Of a DNA stretch of 16,135 bases, positions 6,211 to 13,943 are shown piece by piece. A program made the position numbers and the translations under genes. Source of the stretch: Firmicutes bacterium CAG:555 (GTDB lineage: Bacteria; Bacillota; Clostridia; Oscillospirales; Oscillospiraceae). The stretch's first letter is position 1. Each line of letters opens with the position of its first letter. The stretch spans positions 128,573-144,707 of the forward strand of contig HF986915.1 of NCBI GenBank assembly GCA_000431075.1, in the 5' to 3' direction. The notes under the pieces were generated by a model. It was not told the DNA's origin and ran no database searches. It worked only from the letters and a program-made list of their open reading frames with translations.

Positions 6211-6378
6211 TTACATGCCTATGGAGCTCGAAACTGCGTCTACGACCTCACCCATGGTTTTGAGGGTCTTGCCGATGATGTTCTTGCTGGTTTTCTTGCC
6301 GGTGGTCATGGTCGCAACTGCGATGCTGCCGACGGTCACGCCGATGCCCATGCCGAGTAAGAAGTTCGATTTCTGCAT
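6211..6378 (-). CDS. 55-aa glycine-rich small membrane protein (YtxH-like)
   Basis: A short protein: MQKSNFLLGMGIGVTVGSI (residues 1-19) followed by AVATMTTGKKTSKNIIG and a mildly amphipathic tail ending SSSIGM. Residues 6-25 form one hydrophobic helix with glycine-zipper spacing (GMGIGVTVG), followed at once by a lysine cluster. That layout recalls the start of YtxH/YtxG-type proteins, without their long coiled coil. A perfect GGAGGTG lies 6 bases before the ATG, strong evidence that it is translated. It sits alone between tRNA-Arg and the divergent ymdB. Function unknown; small membrane-associated proteins of this type are common in Clostridia. Confidence 0.8.
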   Translation of the reverse strand: MQKSNFLLGMGIGVTVGSIAVATMTTGKKTSKNIIGKTLKTMGEVVDAVSSSIGM

Positions 6379-6416
6379 TGTTTACACCTCCGTAACATAG
6401 TATGTCCAGAATTGTT

Positions 6417-6446
6417 TTGCTACATCGCAGTAATATGTGCTATAAT
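6417..6446 (+). promoter_or_regulatory. Extended -10 promoter of the ymdB-yhaO-yhaN operon
   Basis: TGC-TATAAT (6438-6446) is a consensus extended -10, with a weak -35 TTGCTA at 6417-6422 (18-base spacing). The transcript would start about 25 bases before the ymdB ATG. Confidence 0.65.
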
Positions 6447-6478
6447 AACTACATATTTTCAATTTGAAAGGAAGAGCC

Positions 6479-7252
6479 ATGAGCGTGAGAATTTTGGCCG
6501 TCGGCGATGTCTGCGGCGAGCCGGGCCTTGATTATTTGAATAAAAACCTGCGCAGGATACGCAAGGAGATGGAGATCGATTTCGTCGTCGTCAACGGCGA
6601 GAACGCAAATGTTGTCGGCATAACGCCGAGACAGGCGGATATGATATTCCATGCCGGAGCGGATGTCATCACCCTCGGCAACCACACTTGGACACGCACT
6701 GAGCTGCGGCCCTATCTGGAGGAGCGGCGCAAGATACTGCGTCCGGCAAACTGCGCACCGCAGTGCCCGGGCAGAGGCATCGATGTGTATAAGACCTCGT
6801 TCGGCGATGTGTGCGTCATGAGCCTGATGGGGCACTTTACCCTCGATACGAACACCGACAACCCATTTGTCATTGCCGACGGCTACATGGAGGAGATACG
6901 GGAGAAGATAATCTTAGTTGACTTCCACGCCGAGGGCACGAGCGAAAAGCGTGCAATGGGCTTTCTGCTTGACGGCAGAGTCAGCGCCGTTTGGGGAACG
7001 CACACGCATGTGCAGACCTCGGACGCCGAGGTGCTGCCCAACGGCACGGGCTATATAACCGATCTCGGCATGACCGGTGCGATCTACTCCGCCATCGGCA
7101 TCGACCCCGAGCAGTCGATAGGCAAGTTCATGGGTGATCCCCCGAGACGCTACGATTCGGCAAAGGGTCCCGCCAAATTGGAGGGCTGCATTTTTGAAAT
7201 TGACCCCGAGACGGGAAAATGCCTTAAAGCGGAGGGAATCAGACTTAAATGA
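6479..7252 (+). CDS. ymdB: YmdB-family metallophosphoesterase (2',3'-cyclic-nucleotide 2'-phosphodiesterase)
   Basis: A 257-aa cytoplasmic di-metal phosphodiesterase. Family motifs occur in order: VGDVCGEPG (Asp10), NGENANVVGIT (Glu41, Asn42), TLGNHTW (Asn68, His69), VDFHAEGTSEK, and WGTHTHVQTSD with the paired metal-binding histidines. All expected metal ligands are visible, so it should be active. In Bacillus, YmdB hydrolyses 2',3'-cAMP and affects biofilm and motility decisions. The start is ATG 6479, with GAAAGGAAG before it; an in-frame TTG at 6464 lies inside that ribosome binding site and is rejected. Its TGA overlaps the yhaO ATG (ATGA), so translation is coupled. The usual neighbour rny is not present here. 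Confidence 0.95.
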   Translation: MSVRILAVGDVCGEPGLDYLNKNLRRIRKEMEIDFVVVNGENANVVGITPRQADMIFHAGADVITLGNHTWTRTELRPYLEERRKILRPANCAPQCPGRGIDVYKTSFGDVCVMSLMGHFTLDTNTDNPFVIADGYMEEIREKIILVDFHAEGTSEKRAMGFLLDGRVSAVWGTHTHVQTSDAEVLPNGTGYITDLGMTGAIYSAIGIDPEQSIGKFMGDPPRRYDSAKGPAKLEGCIFEIDPETGKCLKAEGIRLK

Positions 7253-8361
7253 GCAGAATAAGGATACTCCACGCCGCCGATCTGCACCTCGACTCGCCGT
7301 TCGAGGGCTTGCCTGCCGCCAAGGCGGCACAGCGCAGACAGGAGCAGCGTGAGCTTTTGAAAAAGATGGCGAATACCGCCGAAGCAGAGCAAGTGCAGCT
7401 CGTCCTGCTGTCGGGCGATCTTCTTGACTCCGACAGCGCATACACCGAGACCGCCGAGGAACTCGTGCGTGCGCTTGGCAGCATGAGCGTGCCCGTGATA
7501 ATTTCCCCCGGAAACCACGATTTTTATTCACGCCGCTCGCCCTATGCAAGGCTCACCTTCCCCAAAAATGTTTATATCTTCACTGAAAACCGCATCCAAT
7601 GCGTTGAACTTGCACAGCTTGGCGTGCGTGTGTGGGGCGCAGCGTTCACGGATAAGTACAGTCCCGCACTTCTGAGCGGCTTTTCCGCCGAAAAGAACAA
7701 CGGCGTTTTAGACCTCATGTGCATCCACGGCGAGGTCGGCAAGGGAACTCAATATAATCCCATAACGACGCAGGATATCGCAGCATCTAACATGGATTAC
7801 ATAGCTCTCGGGCACATCCACCAAGCCTCCGGCCTGAATAAGGCGGGCAATACATATTACGCATGGCCGGGCTGCCCCGAGGGCAGAGGCTTTGACGAGT
7901 GCGGCGAAAAATTTGTGTACATCGTCGATGTTTCCGACACCGGCTGCAATATAAAGCCTGTGTCGCTTGCCGAGCGGCGGTATGAGATACTGCCTGTTGA
8001 GCTTGGCGACAAAGCTCCGCTTACGGCAGTGCAGGAAGCGCTGTCCGGCGACACGCAGAGGGATATCTACCGCATCATACTCCGAGGTGAAACCGACGAA
8101 GCGCCGGATTTAAACGCTCTGCGTCAGGCACTGGAGGAGCGGTTTTACAGTCTGCAGCTTCGTGACGAGACCGTTCTGCGCCATGATATCTGGGAGCGCT
8201 CCGGCGAGGACAGCCTGCGTGGCCAGTTCCTGCAAAGGCTCAGGAGCGCATACGACAAGGCAAAGGATGAAACCGAGAGGGAGATCATAGTCCAGGCGGC
8301 TCGCTGGGGCTTGGCTGCCCTTGACAAGCGTGAGGAGGTGGTCACCCATGACGATCAATAA
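7249..8361 (+). CDS. yhaO: SbcD/YhaO-like DNA repair exonuclease (metallophosphoesterase)
   Basis: A 370-aa Mre11/SbcD-superfamily calcineurin-like phosphoesterase. Motifs in order: HAADLHLDSPF (Asp11, His13), SGDLLD (Asp57), PGNHDFY (88-91), CIHGEVG, and ALGHIHQ. The GHIH motif completes the di-Mn site. The C-terminal third is the capping and partner-binding region. It starts within the ymdB stop codon and overlaps yhaN by 14 bases. This is the conserved nuclease-ATPase pairing analogous to SbcCD/Mre11-Rad50, so it probably processes DNA ends or hairpins together with the YhaN-like ATPase. The family call is firm; the exact substrate is unknown. Confidence 0.92.
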   Translation: MSRIRILHAADLHLDSPFEGLPAAKAAQRRQEQRELLKKMANTAEAEQVQLVLLSGDLLDSDSAYTETAEELVRALGSMSVPVIISPGNHDFYSRRSPYARLTFPKNVYIFTENRIQCVELAQLGVRVWGAAFTDKYSPALLSGFSAEKNNGVLDLMCIHGEVGKGTQYNPITTQDIAASNMDYIALGHIHQASGLNKAGNTYYAWPGCPEGRGFDECGEKFVYIVDVSDTGCNIKPVSLAERRYEILPVELGDKAPLTAVQEALSGDTQRDIYRIILRGETDEAPDLNALRQALEERFYSLQLRDETVLRHDIWERSGEDSLRGQFLQRLRSAYDKAKDETEREIIVQAARWGLAALDKREEVVTHDDQ

Positions 8362-10264
8362 GCTGACGGCGTCCTTCGGTAAGCTTGAGGGCAAGAGCCT
8401 TGAGCTGAACGAGGGCTTAAATGTCATCTGCGCACCCAACGAGAGCGGAAAAAGCACATGGTGCGCCTTTATCCGTGCAATGCTCTACGGTGTCGACAGC
8501 TCCGAGCGCCAAAAGACCGGCTACCTGCCGGACAAGCTGCGCTACGCCCCATGGTCGGGAGCAGCCATGCAGGGCGAGATGGAGCTTTCAGCGGGTGGTA
8601 AGGATATAACCATAACGAGAACGACAAAATTAAAATCTGCGCCTATGCGCGAGTTTTCCGCCGTTTACACGGGAACGAATGTTCCCGTTGACGGACTTGA
8701 CGGTAGCAATGCCGGCGAGGCGCTCACCGGCGCAAGCAAAGAGGTTTTCCGCCGCAGCGCCTTTGTCGAGCAGGGCTCGATAGCATTCACCGGCAGCCCC
8801 GAGCTTGAAAAACGCATAAATGCAATAGTTTCCACAGGCGACGAGGGCTGCTCGTTCAGTGAAGCCGACACCCAACTCAGAGTTTGGCTGCGCTCACGGC
8901 GATACAACACCCGGGGCAAGCTCCCCGAGCTTGAAAAGCGCATGACGGAGACGAAAAACCGTCTTGCCGAGCTTGACACTGCCGCAGCGGAAAGCGAGCG
9001 GCTGACAGAGCAGTTAGAGCAGGGCAGGGAGACATGCAAAAAGCTTGAAGAAGCCGTGGCCGAGAAGCGCAAGACCATTCGCCGTGAGGCACTTTTGAAG
9101 CTGCATGATATCCGCAGCGAGATAACTGCCGCAAGCGATGCGCATGAAGCCGCCGCCCAAAAGCGTGACGGCTGCCGTGCGGCCCTCAGCGGCAGTCTCC
9201 TCGGCAACAGAGCACCGCAGGAGGCAGAGCCCGAGGTCAAGGCGGATATTGCCAAGAGCCTTGAGCTCAAGGCGGCGTCTGAAATTAAGTCGAATCCCAC
9301 TTTACCGGTAGTGCTTATAGTGCTTGCACTTGCGCTCATTGCGGCGGCAGCGTTTGCACTCCCCGCAAGCTTCAGGCTCTACGGCTTCATAGCGGGCGGC
9401 GTGCTGCTCGTGCTGGCGGGCGTTTTGTACGCAAAGCTCATCAGAGCACGCAGCGAGGCGCACGATGCCGGACGGCAGCGCAAGCTGTTGCTGTCAAAGT
9501 ATAAGGTTGCAGACGAGCTCGGCGTGAAGGCCTGCTTTGATGAATATATGCGGCTGTACGATGAGTTTACCGCCGCCGACGAGGACGAAAAGCGCACGGC
9601 GAGGGCGCTTTCCCGCATACGCCTTTCGCAGGAGGCGGCCGAGGCAAGAGCGCTTCAGGATCTCGACTTCAGCGCAGGCGACAACGAGGCGGCTCAGCTC
9701 AAGCGTGAGCTGAGCGCCGTGCAGCGCAACTGCGACCTGCTTTCGGCTCGCATTTCCGAGATAAAGGGGCGCATAGAAACGCTCGGCGACCCTTTGGTGC
9801 TCGGCTCGGAACTTAAAAATATGGAGAGCCTGCACGAAACCATGCAGGCTGAGTTTGACGCAATTGCCCTTGCGGTCGAGACCCTGCGTGAGGCCGATGC
9901 CGATATACAGAGCCGTTTTTCGCCGGAGCTTGGCAGACTTGCGGCGCAGTATATGTCCGTCGTCACCGGCGGCAGGTATGAGAGCATACTCATTAACCGT
10001 GACTTCACAGCAAGGACAAGGCTCGCTGGCGATGTTGTGCCCCGTGAGACGGAGTATTTAAGCGCCGGAACGCTCGACCTCATGTATCTTGCGGTGCGCC
10101 TTGCCGTTTGCACCTTGGCACTGCCGGAGGACGCATCGTGTCCCCTGATACTCGACGACACGCTCGTAAACCTCGATGCCGAGCGTACCGCACAAGCGAT
10201 GAAGCTCCTCAGTGAGATAGCAAAACAGCGTCAGGTCATTTTGTTCACCTGCAAAGAAGTATAA
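8348..10264 (+). CDS. yhaN: YhaN-like SMC/Rad50-type AAA ATPase
   Basis: A 638-aa partner ATPase of the upstream nuclease. The N-terminal half-site has Walker A APNESGKST (29-37). A long coiled coil runs about 190-290. Two hydrophobic helices (about 319-340 and 346-368) sit where SMC proteins have a hinge. A second coiled coil runs about 410-530, and a C-terminal half-site has a signature-like YLSAGTLD and Walker B LILDDTLVNLD (600-610). Bacillus YhaN is much longer (about 960 aa), so this is a compact version with short arms. The start is ATG 8348 with GAGGAGGTG before it; an in-frame TTG at 8321 is rejected. The hydrophobic hairpin suggests membrane attachment. The stop overlaps the base of the terminator stem. 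Confidence 0.88.
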   Translation: MTINKLTASFGKLEGKSLELNEGLNVICAPNESGKSTWCAFIRAMLYGVDSSERQKTGYLPDKLRYAPWSGAAMQGEMELSAGGKDITITRTTKLKSAPMREFSAVYTGTNVPVDGLDGSNAGEALTGASKEVFRRSAFVEQGSIAFTGSPELEKRINAIVSTGDEGCSFSEADTQLRVWLRSRRYNTRGKLPELEKRMTETKNRLAELDTAAAESERLTEQLEQGRETCKKLEEAVAEKRKTIRREALLKLHDIRSEITAASDAHEAAAQKRDGCRAALSGSLLGNRAPQEAEPEVKADIAKSLELKAASEIKSNPTLPVVLIVLALALIAAAAFALPASFRLYGFIAGGVLLVLAGVLYAKLIRARSEAHDAGRQRKLLLSKYKVADELGVKACFDEYMRLYDEFTAADEDEKRTARALSRIRLSQEAAEARALQDLDFSAGDNEAAQLKRELSAVQRNCDLLSARISEIKGRIETLGDPLVLGSELKNMESLHETMQAEFDAIALAVETLREADADIQSRFSPELGRLAAQYMSVVTGGRYESILINRDFTARTRLAGDVVPRETEYLSAGTLDLMYLAVRLAVCTLALPEDASCPLILDDTLVNLDAERTAQAMKLLSEIAKQRQVILFTCKEV

Positions 10265-10300
10265 AAAAGCTGCTGTACCCGTTGGTACAGCAGCTTTTTT
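10263..10300. terminator. 17-bp bidirectional terminator between convergent operons
   Basis: A perfect 17-bp stem AAAAAAGCTGCTGTACC (10263-10279) / complement (10284-10300) with a CGTT loop. The A/T ends give a U-tract in either direction. It is shared by yhaN (+) and the dCMP deaminase gene (-), whose stop is 5 bases away. Confidence 0.95.
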
Positions 10301-10304
10301 GCGA

Positions 10305-10790
10305 TTACTCGGTCCAGAACATGGAGTCGTCGTTTTTTATCCACTCGTCGACATCGACTATCGTGAACCTGTCCTTGCCGGTGCGGATGATGACCTTTGC
10401 GATGCCGGCATTTATGATCTGGCGGCGGCACATGGAGCAGCTCGTTGCGTTTGTTAAAAGCTCCTTGGTCACGGCGTCACGGCCGACAAGATACAGTATC
10501 GAGCCGATCATGTCACGGCGGGATGCGGAGATTATCGCATTCGCCTCGGCGTGCACACTGCGGCACAGCTCGTATCGCTCACCGGAGGGGATCTTCATCT
10601 CGACTCTTGCACAGCGGCCTGCGTCCGTGCAGTTTATCCTGCCACGGGGCGCACCGTTGTAGCCGGTGGAGATTATCTCGTCGTTGCGGACGATTATCGC
10701 ACCGTACATACGCCTCAGACAGGTCGAGCGCTGCAAAACTGCGTCGGCGATATCAAGATAGTAGTTTTCCTTGCTTGTGCGGTTATCCAT
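10305..10790 (-). CDS. Deoxycytidylate (dCMP) deaminase, ComEB-like
   Basis: A 161-aa zinc-dependent cytidine-deaminase-fold enzyme converting dCMP to dUMP for thymidylate synthesis. The zinc site and catalytic Glu are in CRSVHAEANAI (His80, Glu82), with the second half in SCSMCRRQI (Cys118, Cys121). The usual Pro before the first Cys is Ser here. GYNGAPRG (43-50) is the typical substrate-binding loop, and GAIIVRNDEIISTGYN is characteristic of this family rather than of tRNA adenosine deaminases. Start ATG 10790 follows GGAGG. The gene is 33 bases downstream of yitT and probably co-transcribed with it. Confidence 0.93.
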   Translation of the reverse strand: MDNRTSKENYYLDIADAVLQRSTCLRRMYGAIIVRNDEIISTGYNGAPRGRINCTDAGRCARVEMKIPSGERYELCRSVHAEANAIISASRRDMIGSILYLVGRDAVTKELLTNATSCSMCRRQIINAGIAKVIIRTGKDRFTIVDVDEWIKNDDSMFWTE

Positions 10791-10823
10791 TGCTGCGGCC
10801 TCCGAAAAAATATTACTTTAATT

Positions 10824-11708
10824 TTACTCACTTTTGACCGCCTCGTCAATAGGCTTAGTCTCTATGTGATTGCGCTTTATGTGGTTGCCGAGTATCTCGG
10901 ACACCTCGGAGATGGTGACGAATGCGCTGACATCGGAGTCTTTTATGATGCGCTTGAGCTCATTGACCTCGACACGGGTGATGACGCAGTACAGCACCGT
11001 CTTGCCGCTGCCGGAGACCAGCCCCTCGGCGTTTATGAATGTGCAGGTCCTGCCGAGCTTCGCATAGATAGCGTCGGCAAGCTCCTCAGCGTGCTCGGTG
11101 ATTATCATTGCGGCTCGGGCTTGGTTCATGCCTTCCTCGACGAGGTCTATTATCTTAAAGGTTATGAAGTAGGTCAGCAGCGACAAAAGCGCTCTGTCCC
11201 AGCCGAAGAGCAGACCGGCGGTCAGGTAGATAAAGATGTTTATCATGAAGATGATGCCGCCGGTTGACACGCCGACCTTGCGTGATAACAGCATTGCGGC
11301 GATCTCGGTCCCGTCAAGGCAGCCGCCGTAGCGCAGAACGAGACCTACGCCGACACCAAGCAACACGCCGCCGAACACGACGGCCAGCAGCTCGGAATTG
11401 GTCACCGTGTCAACGCCCTTGAAAACCTCGAGAAACAGGGCAAAGGCCACCGTGGAAAAAACACCTCTGAACAGAAAACGCTTGCCAAGCGCCTTAAAAC
11501 CGATGATGAAAAACGGGATGTTTATTACGACGATAAGAATACTCAGTGCAATGCCGGAGGTGTAGTTTATCATCATGCTGATACCCGTCACGCCGCCGTC
11601 AAGGATGGTGTTTGGGATAAGGAAGCACTCAATGGAGAATGCGGCGCACGCTGCACCGATGATGAGCATTAAAACAGGAAACAGGTGTTCTTTTAAAATT
11701 TGCCTCAT
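10824..11708 (-). CDS. YitT family membrane protein (DUF161 + DUF2179)
   Basis: A 294-aa protein with five to six transmembrane helices in residues 1-190. These include the family hallmark IPNTILDGGVTGISMM near the N-terminus and the repeat-like VLRYGGCLDGTEIAAMLLSRK (about 125-145). A cytoplasmic DUF2179 domain follows (about 195-285: ARAAMIITEHAEELADAI..., ETVLYCVI-like strand GKTVLYCVITRVEVNELKRII). Domain order and length are normal. The family is of unknown function; transport has been proposed. Start ATG 11708 is preceded by GAGGAG. It has its own extended -10 promoter and lies 52 bases after the response-regulator gene. Confidence 0.9.
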   Translation of the reverse strand: MRQILKEHLFPVLMLIIGAACAAFSIECFLIPNTILDGGVTGISMMINYTSGIALSILIVVINIPFFIIGFKALGKRFLFRGVFSTVAFALFLEVFKGVDTVTNSELLAVVFGGVLLGVGVGLVLRYGGCLDGTEIAAMLLSRKVGVSTGGIIFMINIFIYLTAGLLFGWDRALLSLLTYFITFKIIDLVEEGMNQARAAMIITEHAEELADAIYAKLGRTCTFINAEGLVSGSGKTVLYCVITRVEVNELKRIIKDSDVSAFVTISEVSEILGNHIKRNHIETKPIDEAVKSE

Positions 11709-11735
11709 GGGTACTCCTCAAATAGTTTTTGCTTG

Positions 11736-11744
11736 ATTATATCA
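11736..11744 (-). promoter_or_regulatory. Extended -10 promoter of yitT-dCMP deaminase
   Basis: On the minus strand, TGA-TATAAT (11744-11736) is a perfect extended -10. No good -35 is seen at 17 bases. Transcription would start about 20 bases before the yitT ATG. Confidence 0.5.
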
Positions 11745-11760
11745 TGTATCGGGTAACAAC

Positions 11761-12468
11761 TCAGTCGCCCTCGACCATGCGGTAGCCGACACCGATCTCG
11801 GTAAAGATATACTGCGGCTCGGCGGGGTTTTTTTCGATCTTGCGGCGGATATTCGCCATGTGGACACGCAGACTTTGGTTATTACCCTTCGTGCCCGGAC
11901 CCCACAGCTCCTTGATGATGTAGTCATAGGTCAAGACCTTGCCTGCGCACTTGCCCAACAGGCCGATTATCTTGTATTCGTTCTGCGTGAGGTTTGCGTT
12001 CACGCCGTTTACGAGCACCTGATGCTTGTCGTAGTCTATCTCAAGGTCACCGGCCTTGAACTTGCCGGTGGTGGCGATGGTCTCGTTGGCAAGACCCGTG
12101 CGGGTGTGGCGTATCGCCGTGCGGATGCGGGCAAGAAGCTCGCCTGCACCGAAGGGCTTTGTTATATAGTCGTCTGCACCGAGGTCAAGTGCCTGCACCT
12201 TGTCACGCTCGTGTGCACGGGCGGAAACGACGACTATCGGCAGCAGCGTCCACTCACGCACCGATTTTATTATCTGGAGCCCGTCAATGTCCGGCAGACC
12301 GAGATCGAGCACGATAAGGTCGGGGCAGTGGGAGGTTATCATGGAATAGGCCTCCGCCCCGGAGCTTGCGACGATGACATCGTAGTCGTTAGAAACGAGT
12401 ATCGTGCGCAGGAAGTTTGTGATACTTCTTTCATCCTCAACTATGAGGATCTTGTCTCTGATATTCAT
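11761..12468 (-). CDS. OmpR-family response regulator, KdpE-like
   Basis: A 235-aa DNA-binding regulator. The receiver domain (about 6-118) has the acidic pair Glu11-Asp12, phospho-acceptor Asp55 in LIVLDLGLPD, the VVSAR switch Ser and TKPF Lys. The C-terminal winged helix (about 138-232) has LTQNEYKIIGLL, VLTYDYIIKELWG and the ending TEIGVGYRM, typical of KdpE. The start is ATG 12468 with AGGAG upstream, and its ATG overlaps the kinase TGA (ATGA). Open frame continues upstream inside the kinase gene but is not used. No kdpFABC operon is nearby, so its targets are unknown; in Clostridia similar pairs are thought to control other K+ uptake systems. Confidence 0.92.
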   Translation of the reverse strand: MNIRDKILIVEDERSITNFLRTILVSNDYDVIVASSGAEAYSMITSHCPDLIVLDLGLPDIDGLQIIKSVREWTLLPIVVVSARAHERDKVQALDLGADDYITKPFGAGELLARIRTAIRHTRTGLANETIATTGKFKAGDLEIDYDKHQVLVNGVNANLTQNEYKIIGLLGKCAGKVLTYDYIIKELWGPGTKGNNQSLRVHMANIRRKIEKNPAEPQYIFTEIGVGYRMVEGD

Positions 12469-13559
12469 TCTTCTGTCTCCTCCGGTTCCAATGGTAGTGT
12501 GAATGTAAATACTGCGCCGCCCGTAGGCTTGTTGTCGGCGGATATCTTGCCGCCGTGGGCGGTGATTATGGACTTGCACACGGCAAGACCGATGCCTCTG
12601 AATTTGTTGCTGTCGGGACTTGTACCGTCATTTGAAACGAGCTGACCCTTGAAGATATCGTCAAGGATGTAAGGGTCAAGACCCTTTCCGTTATCGGAAA
12701 CGGCGACCTGCGCAAACCGCTTGCGCTGCGTAACATTGACGCAAAGCTCGGTCATGCCTTCGGCGTGGTGTACGGCGTTATCCATGAGGTTCATCAAAAC
12801 CTGCTCGATGAGCATAGCATCGACGCTGACCATGAGCGGCGTGTCCGGCACATTGACCTTGAGCGCAACATCGGGATTTCGCTTTTTGAATTTCGTTACG
12901 CAGTCACCGACTATCTCCTCGATAAGCTCCGGTGACTTTTGAATGTTAGGCTCTGTGCTTCCGCTTATGCGGGTAATGGACAGCAGGTTTTCCACCATAC
13001 GCACGAGCCACTCGGCATCCTCCTTTGCATCGGTGAGCATTTCCGCCTTCTGCTCCTCGGAGAGCGCCTCGCCACCGTCAATGACGGCACTTATCGAGCC
13101 GATTATCGAGGTGAGGGGGGTGCGCAGATCGTGCGACACTGCACGCAGGAGGTTTGCCCTGAGCTGCGCCTGCTCGGTGTCGTGACGGAGCTTTTCCTGC
13201 TCGTGAACTCTTGTTGTGAGGGTAGAGATAACGAGCGACACGGCGAGCATGGTAAGAAAGGTCGTCGAGTAGCCGTAAATTGAAAAGTCTAATTTCATGT
13301 ACGGGTATGTAAATGCCCAGTTAACGACGATGACGCTGACAAATGATGTGAGTACGCCGTAAAAATATCCGTCGGTTAGCAGCGATATGATAAGCACCGC
13401 AAGGACGAATATCATCGGCACATACGGATCCGAAGAGCTTATGTGCTTTATCGCCGAGCAGAGTATGCACGCCACGGAGACTACCGCAATGGTTATCGCC
13501 CAGTTTTTGAGCAAACGGAATATTTTCACATCGGCTTTTGTGAAGTTTGTGTTTTTCAT
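12465..13559 (-). CDS. Sensor histidine kinase, KdpD-like, lacking the N-terminal KdpD/Usp domains
   Basis: A 364-aa membrane kinase. Residues 15-120 form a DUF4118 four-helix membrane domain (as in KdpD: FVLAVLIISLLTDGYFYGVLTSFVSVIVVNW). A HisKA dimerisation domain follows with the H-box VSHDLRTPLTS (His143), then an ATPase domain with N-box LMNLMDNAVHH, G1 DNGKGLD and G2 RGIGLAVCKS. Full-length KdpD is about 900 aa with cytosolic KdpD and universal-stress domains that sense K+ and c-di-AMP; these are entirely absent here. The short form is common in Firmicutes. Start ATG 13559 has AGGTGAT before it. It overlaps its regulator gene, so the two form one operon. The region upstream (13565-13610) is very AT-rich with two TATAAT boxes on the minus strand, but no convincing -35. 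Confidence 0.92.
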   Translation of the reverse strand: MKNTNFTKADVKIFRLLKNWAITIAVVSVACILCSAIKHISSSDPYVPMIFVLAVLIISLLTDGYFYGVLTSFVSVIVVNWAFTYPYMKLDFSIYGYSTTFLTMLAVSLVISTLTTRVHEQEKLRHDTEQAQLRANLLRAVSHDLRTPLTSIIGSISAVIDGGEALSEEQKAEMLTDAKEDAEWLVRMVENLLSITRISGSTEPNIQKSPELIEEIVGDCVTKFKKRNPDVALKVNVPDTPLMVSVDAMLIEQVLMNLMDNAVHHAEGMTELCVNVTQRKRFAQVAVSDNGKGLDPYILDDIFKGQLVSNDGTSPDSNKFRGIGLAVCKSIITAHGGKISADNKPTGGAVFTFTLPLEPEETEE

Positions 13560-13659
13560 CTTATCACCTATACGATTATAGCGTATAATATTATACCATA
13601 TAATACATTAATTCCGTGTTAAGAAATTTATACGAGACTGTTTATCTTTATACAAACAA

Positions 13660-13685
13660 AAAGCAGCGGCTCAGGCCGCTGCTTT
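13660..13685 (-). terminator. Rho-independent terminator upstream of the kinase operon
   Basis: A perfect 11-bp stem AAAGCAGCGGC (13660-13670) / GCCGCTGCTTT (13675-13685) with a 4-base loop, followed on the minus strand by TTGTTTGTA. It insulates the kinase operon from leftward transcription through the repeat region and the FHA gene. Confidence 0.85.
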
Positions 13686-13915
13686 CAGCGTGCAAAAAAT
13701 CTGAATAATAATTGCAACAGAGTAAACCCCAATACGCAGCAGGGGGAGTGTGAGGGGGACAAGGTCCCACCTCAAATTCGATAAATAGCCATCAAAAACG
13801 CCTGTTAAGGCTTTTTGACGAGCGTAGCGAGATTTTTCGTGAAGCAAAGCTTCACAAAAAATGTGGCGTTTTTTGAAGCGTGCAAAAAGGTCATGGACTT
13901 TTTTGCACGCTGAAA
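13683..13915. mobile_element. 233-bp MITE-like element with 17-bp inverted ends and nested hairpins
   Basis: The ends TTTCAGCGTGCAAAAAA (13683-13699) and its exact complement (13899-13915) bound a non-coding block. Inside are nested inverted repeats: TCAAAAACGCC at 13792-13802 with its complement near 13865-13876 (one extra T), a 14-bp hairpin at 13832-13862 (loop AAA, one mismatch), and a 16-bp hairpin at 13877-13911 (loop ATG, one G-U). It also contains copy 2 of the 37-bp repeat. No ORF is visible. A target-site duplication is not obvious. It could be a MITE, a structured RNA, or a composite of repeats. Together with its flanks this accounts for the gene-free 13560-13941. Confidence 0.6.
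13729..13765. repeat. 37-bp dispersed repeat, copy 2
   Basis: Matches 3048-3084 with one difference. In this copy the end reads GGGACAAGGTCCC, a small 5-bp hairpin that is not conserved in copy 1 because the flanking bases differ there. Confidence 0.85.
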
Positions 13916-13943
13916 AGGACAGGTCGTGAGACCTGCCCTTTTT
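13913..13943. terminator. Terminator downstream of the FHA gene
   Basis: Stem CAGGTC/GACCTG with loop GTGA, extended by GG/CC past one mismatch and by A/T pairs. T-runs are on both sides (CTTTTT on plus, CCTTTTC on minus). It abuts the FHA stop codon at 13942. Confidence 0.65.

Noticed and set aside
8665..9339. Reverse-strand serine-rich frame of 224 codons inside yhaN
   Set aside because: The Ser/Ala-rich composition is the usual reverse shadow of a GC-rich coiled-coil gene. There is no ribosome binding site and no conserved motif.
11860..12645. Forward open frame of 261 codons opposite the response regulator and kinase
   Set aside because: It is antisense to two well-conserved overlapping genes and shows no recognisable protein features.
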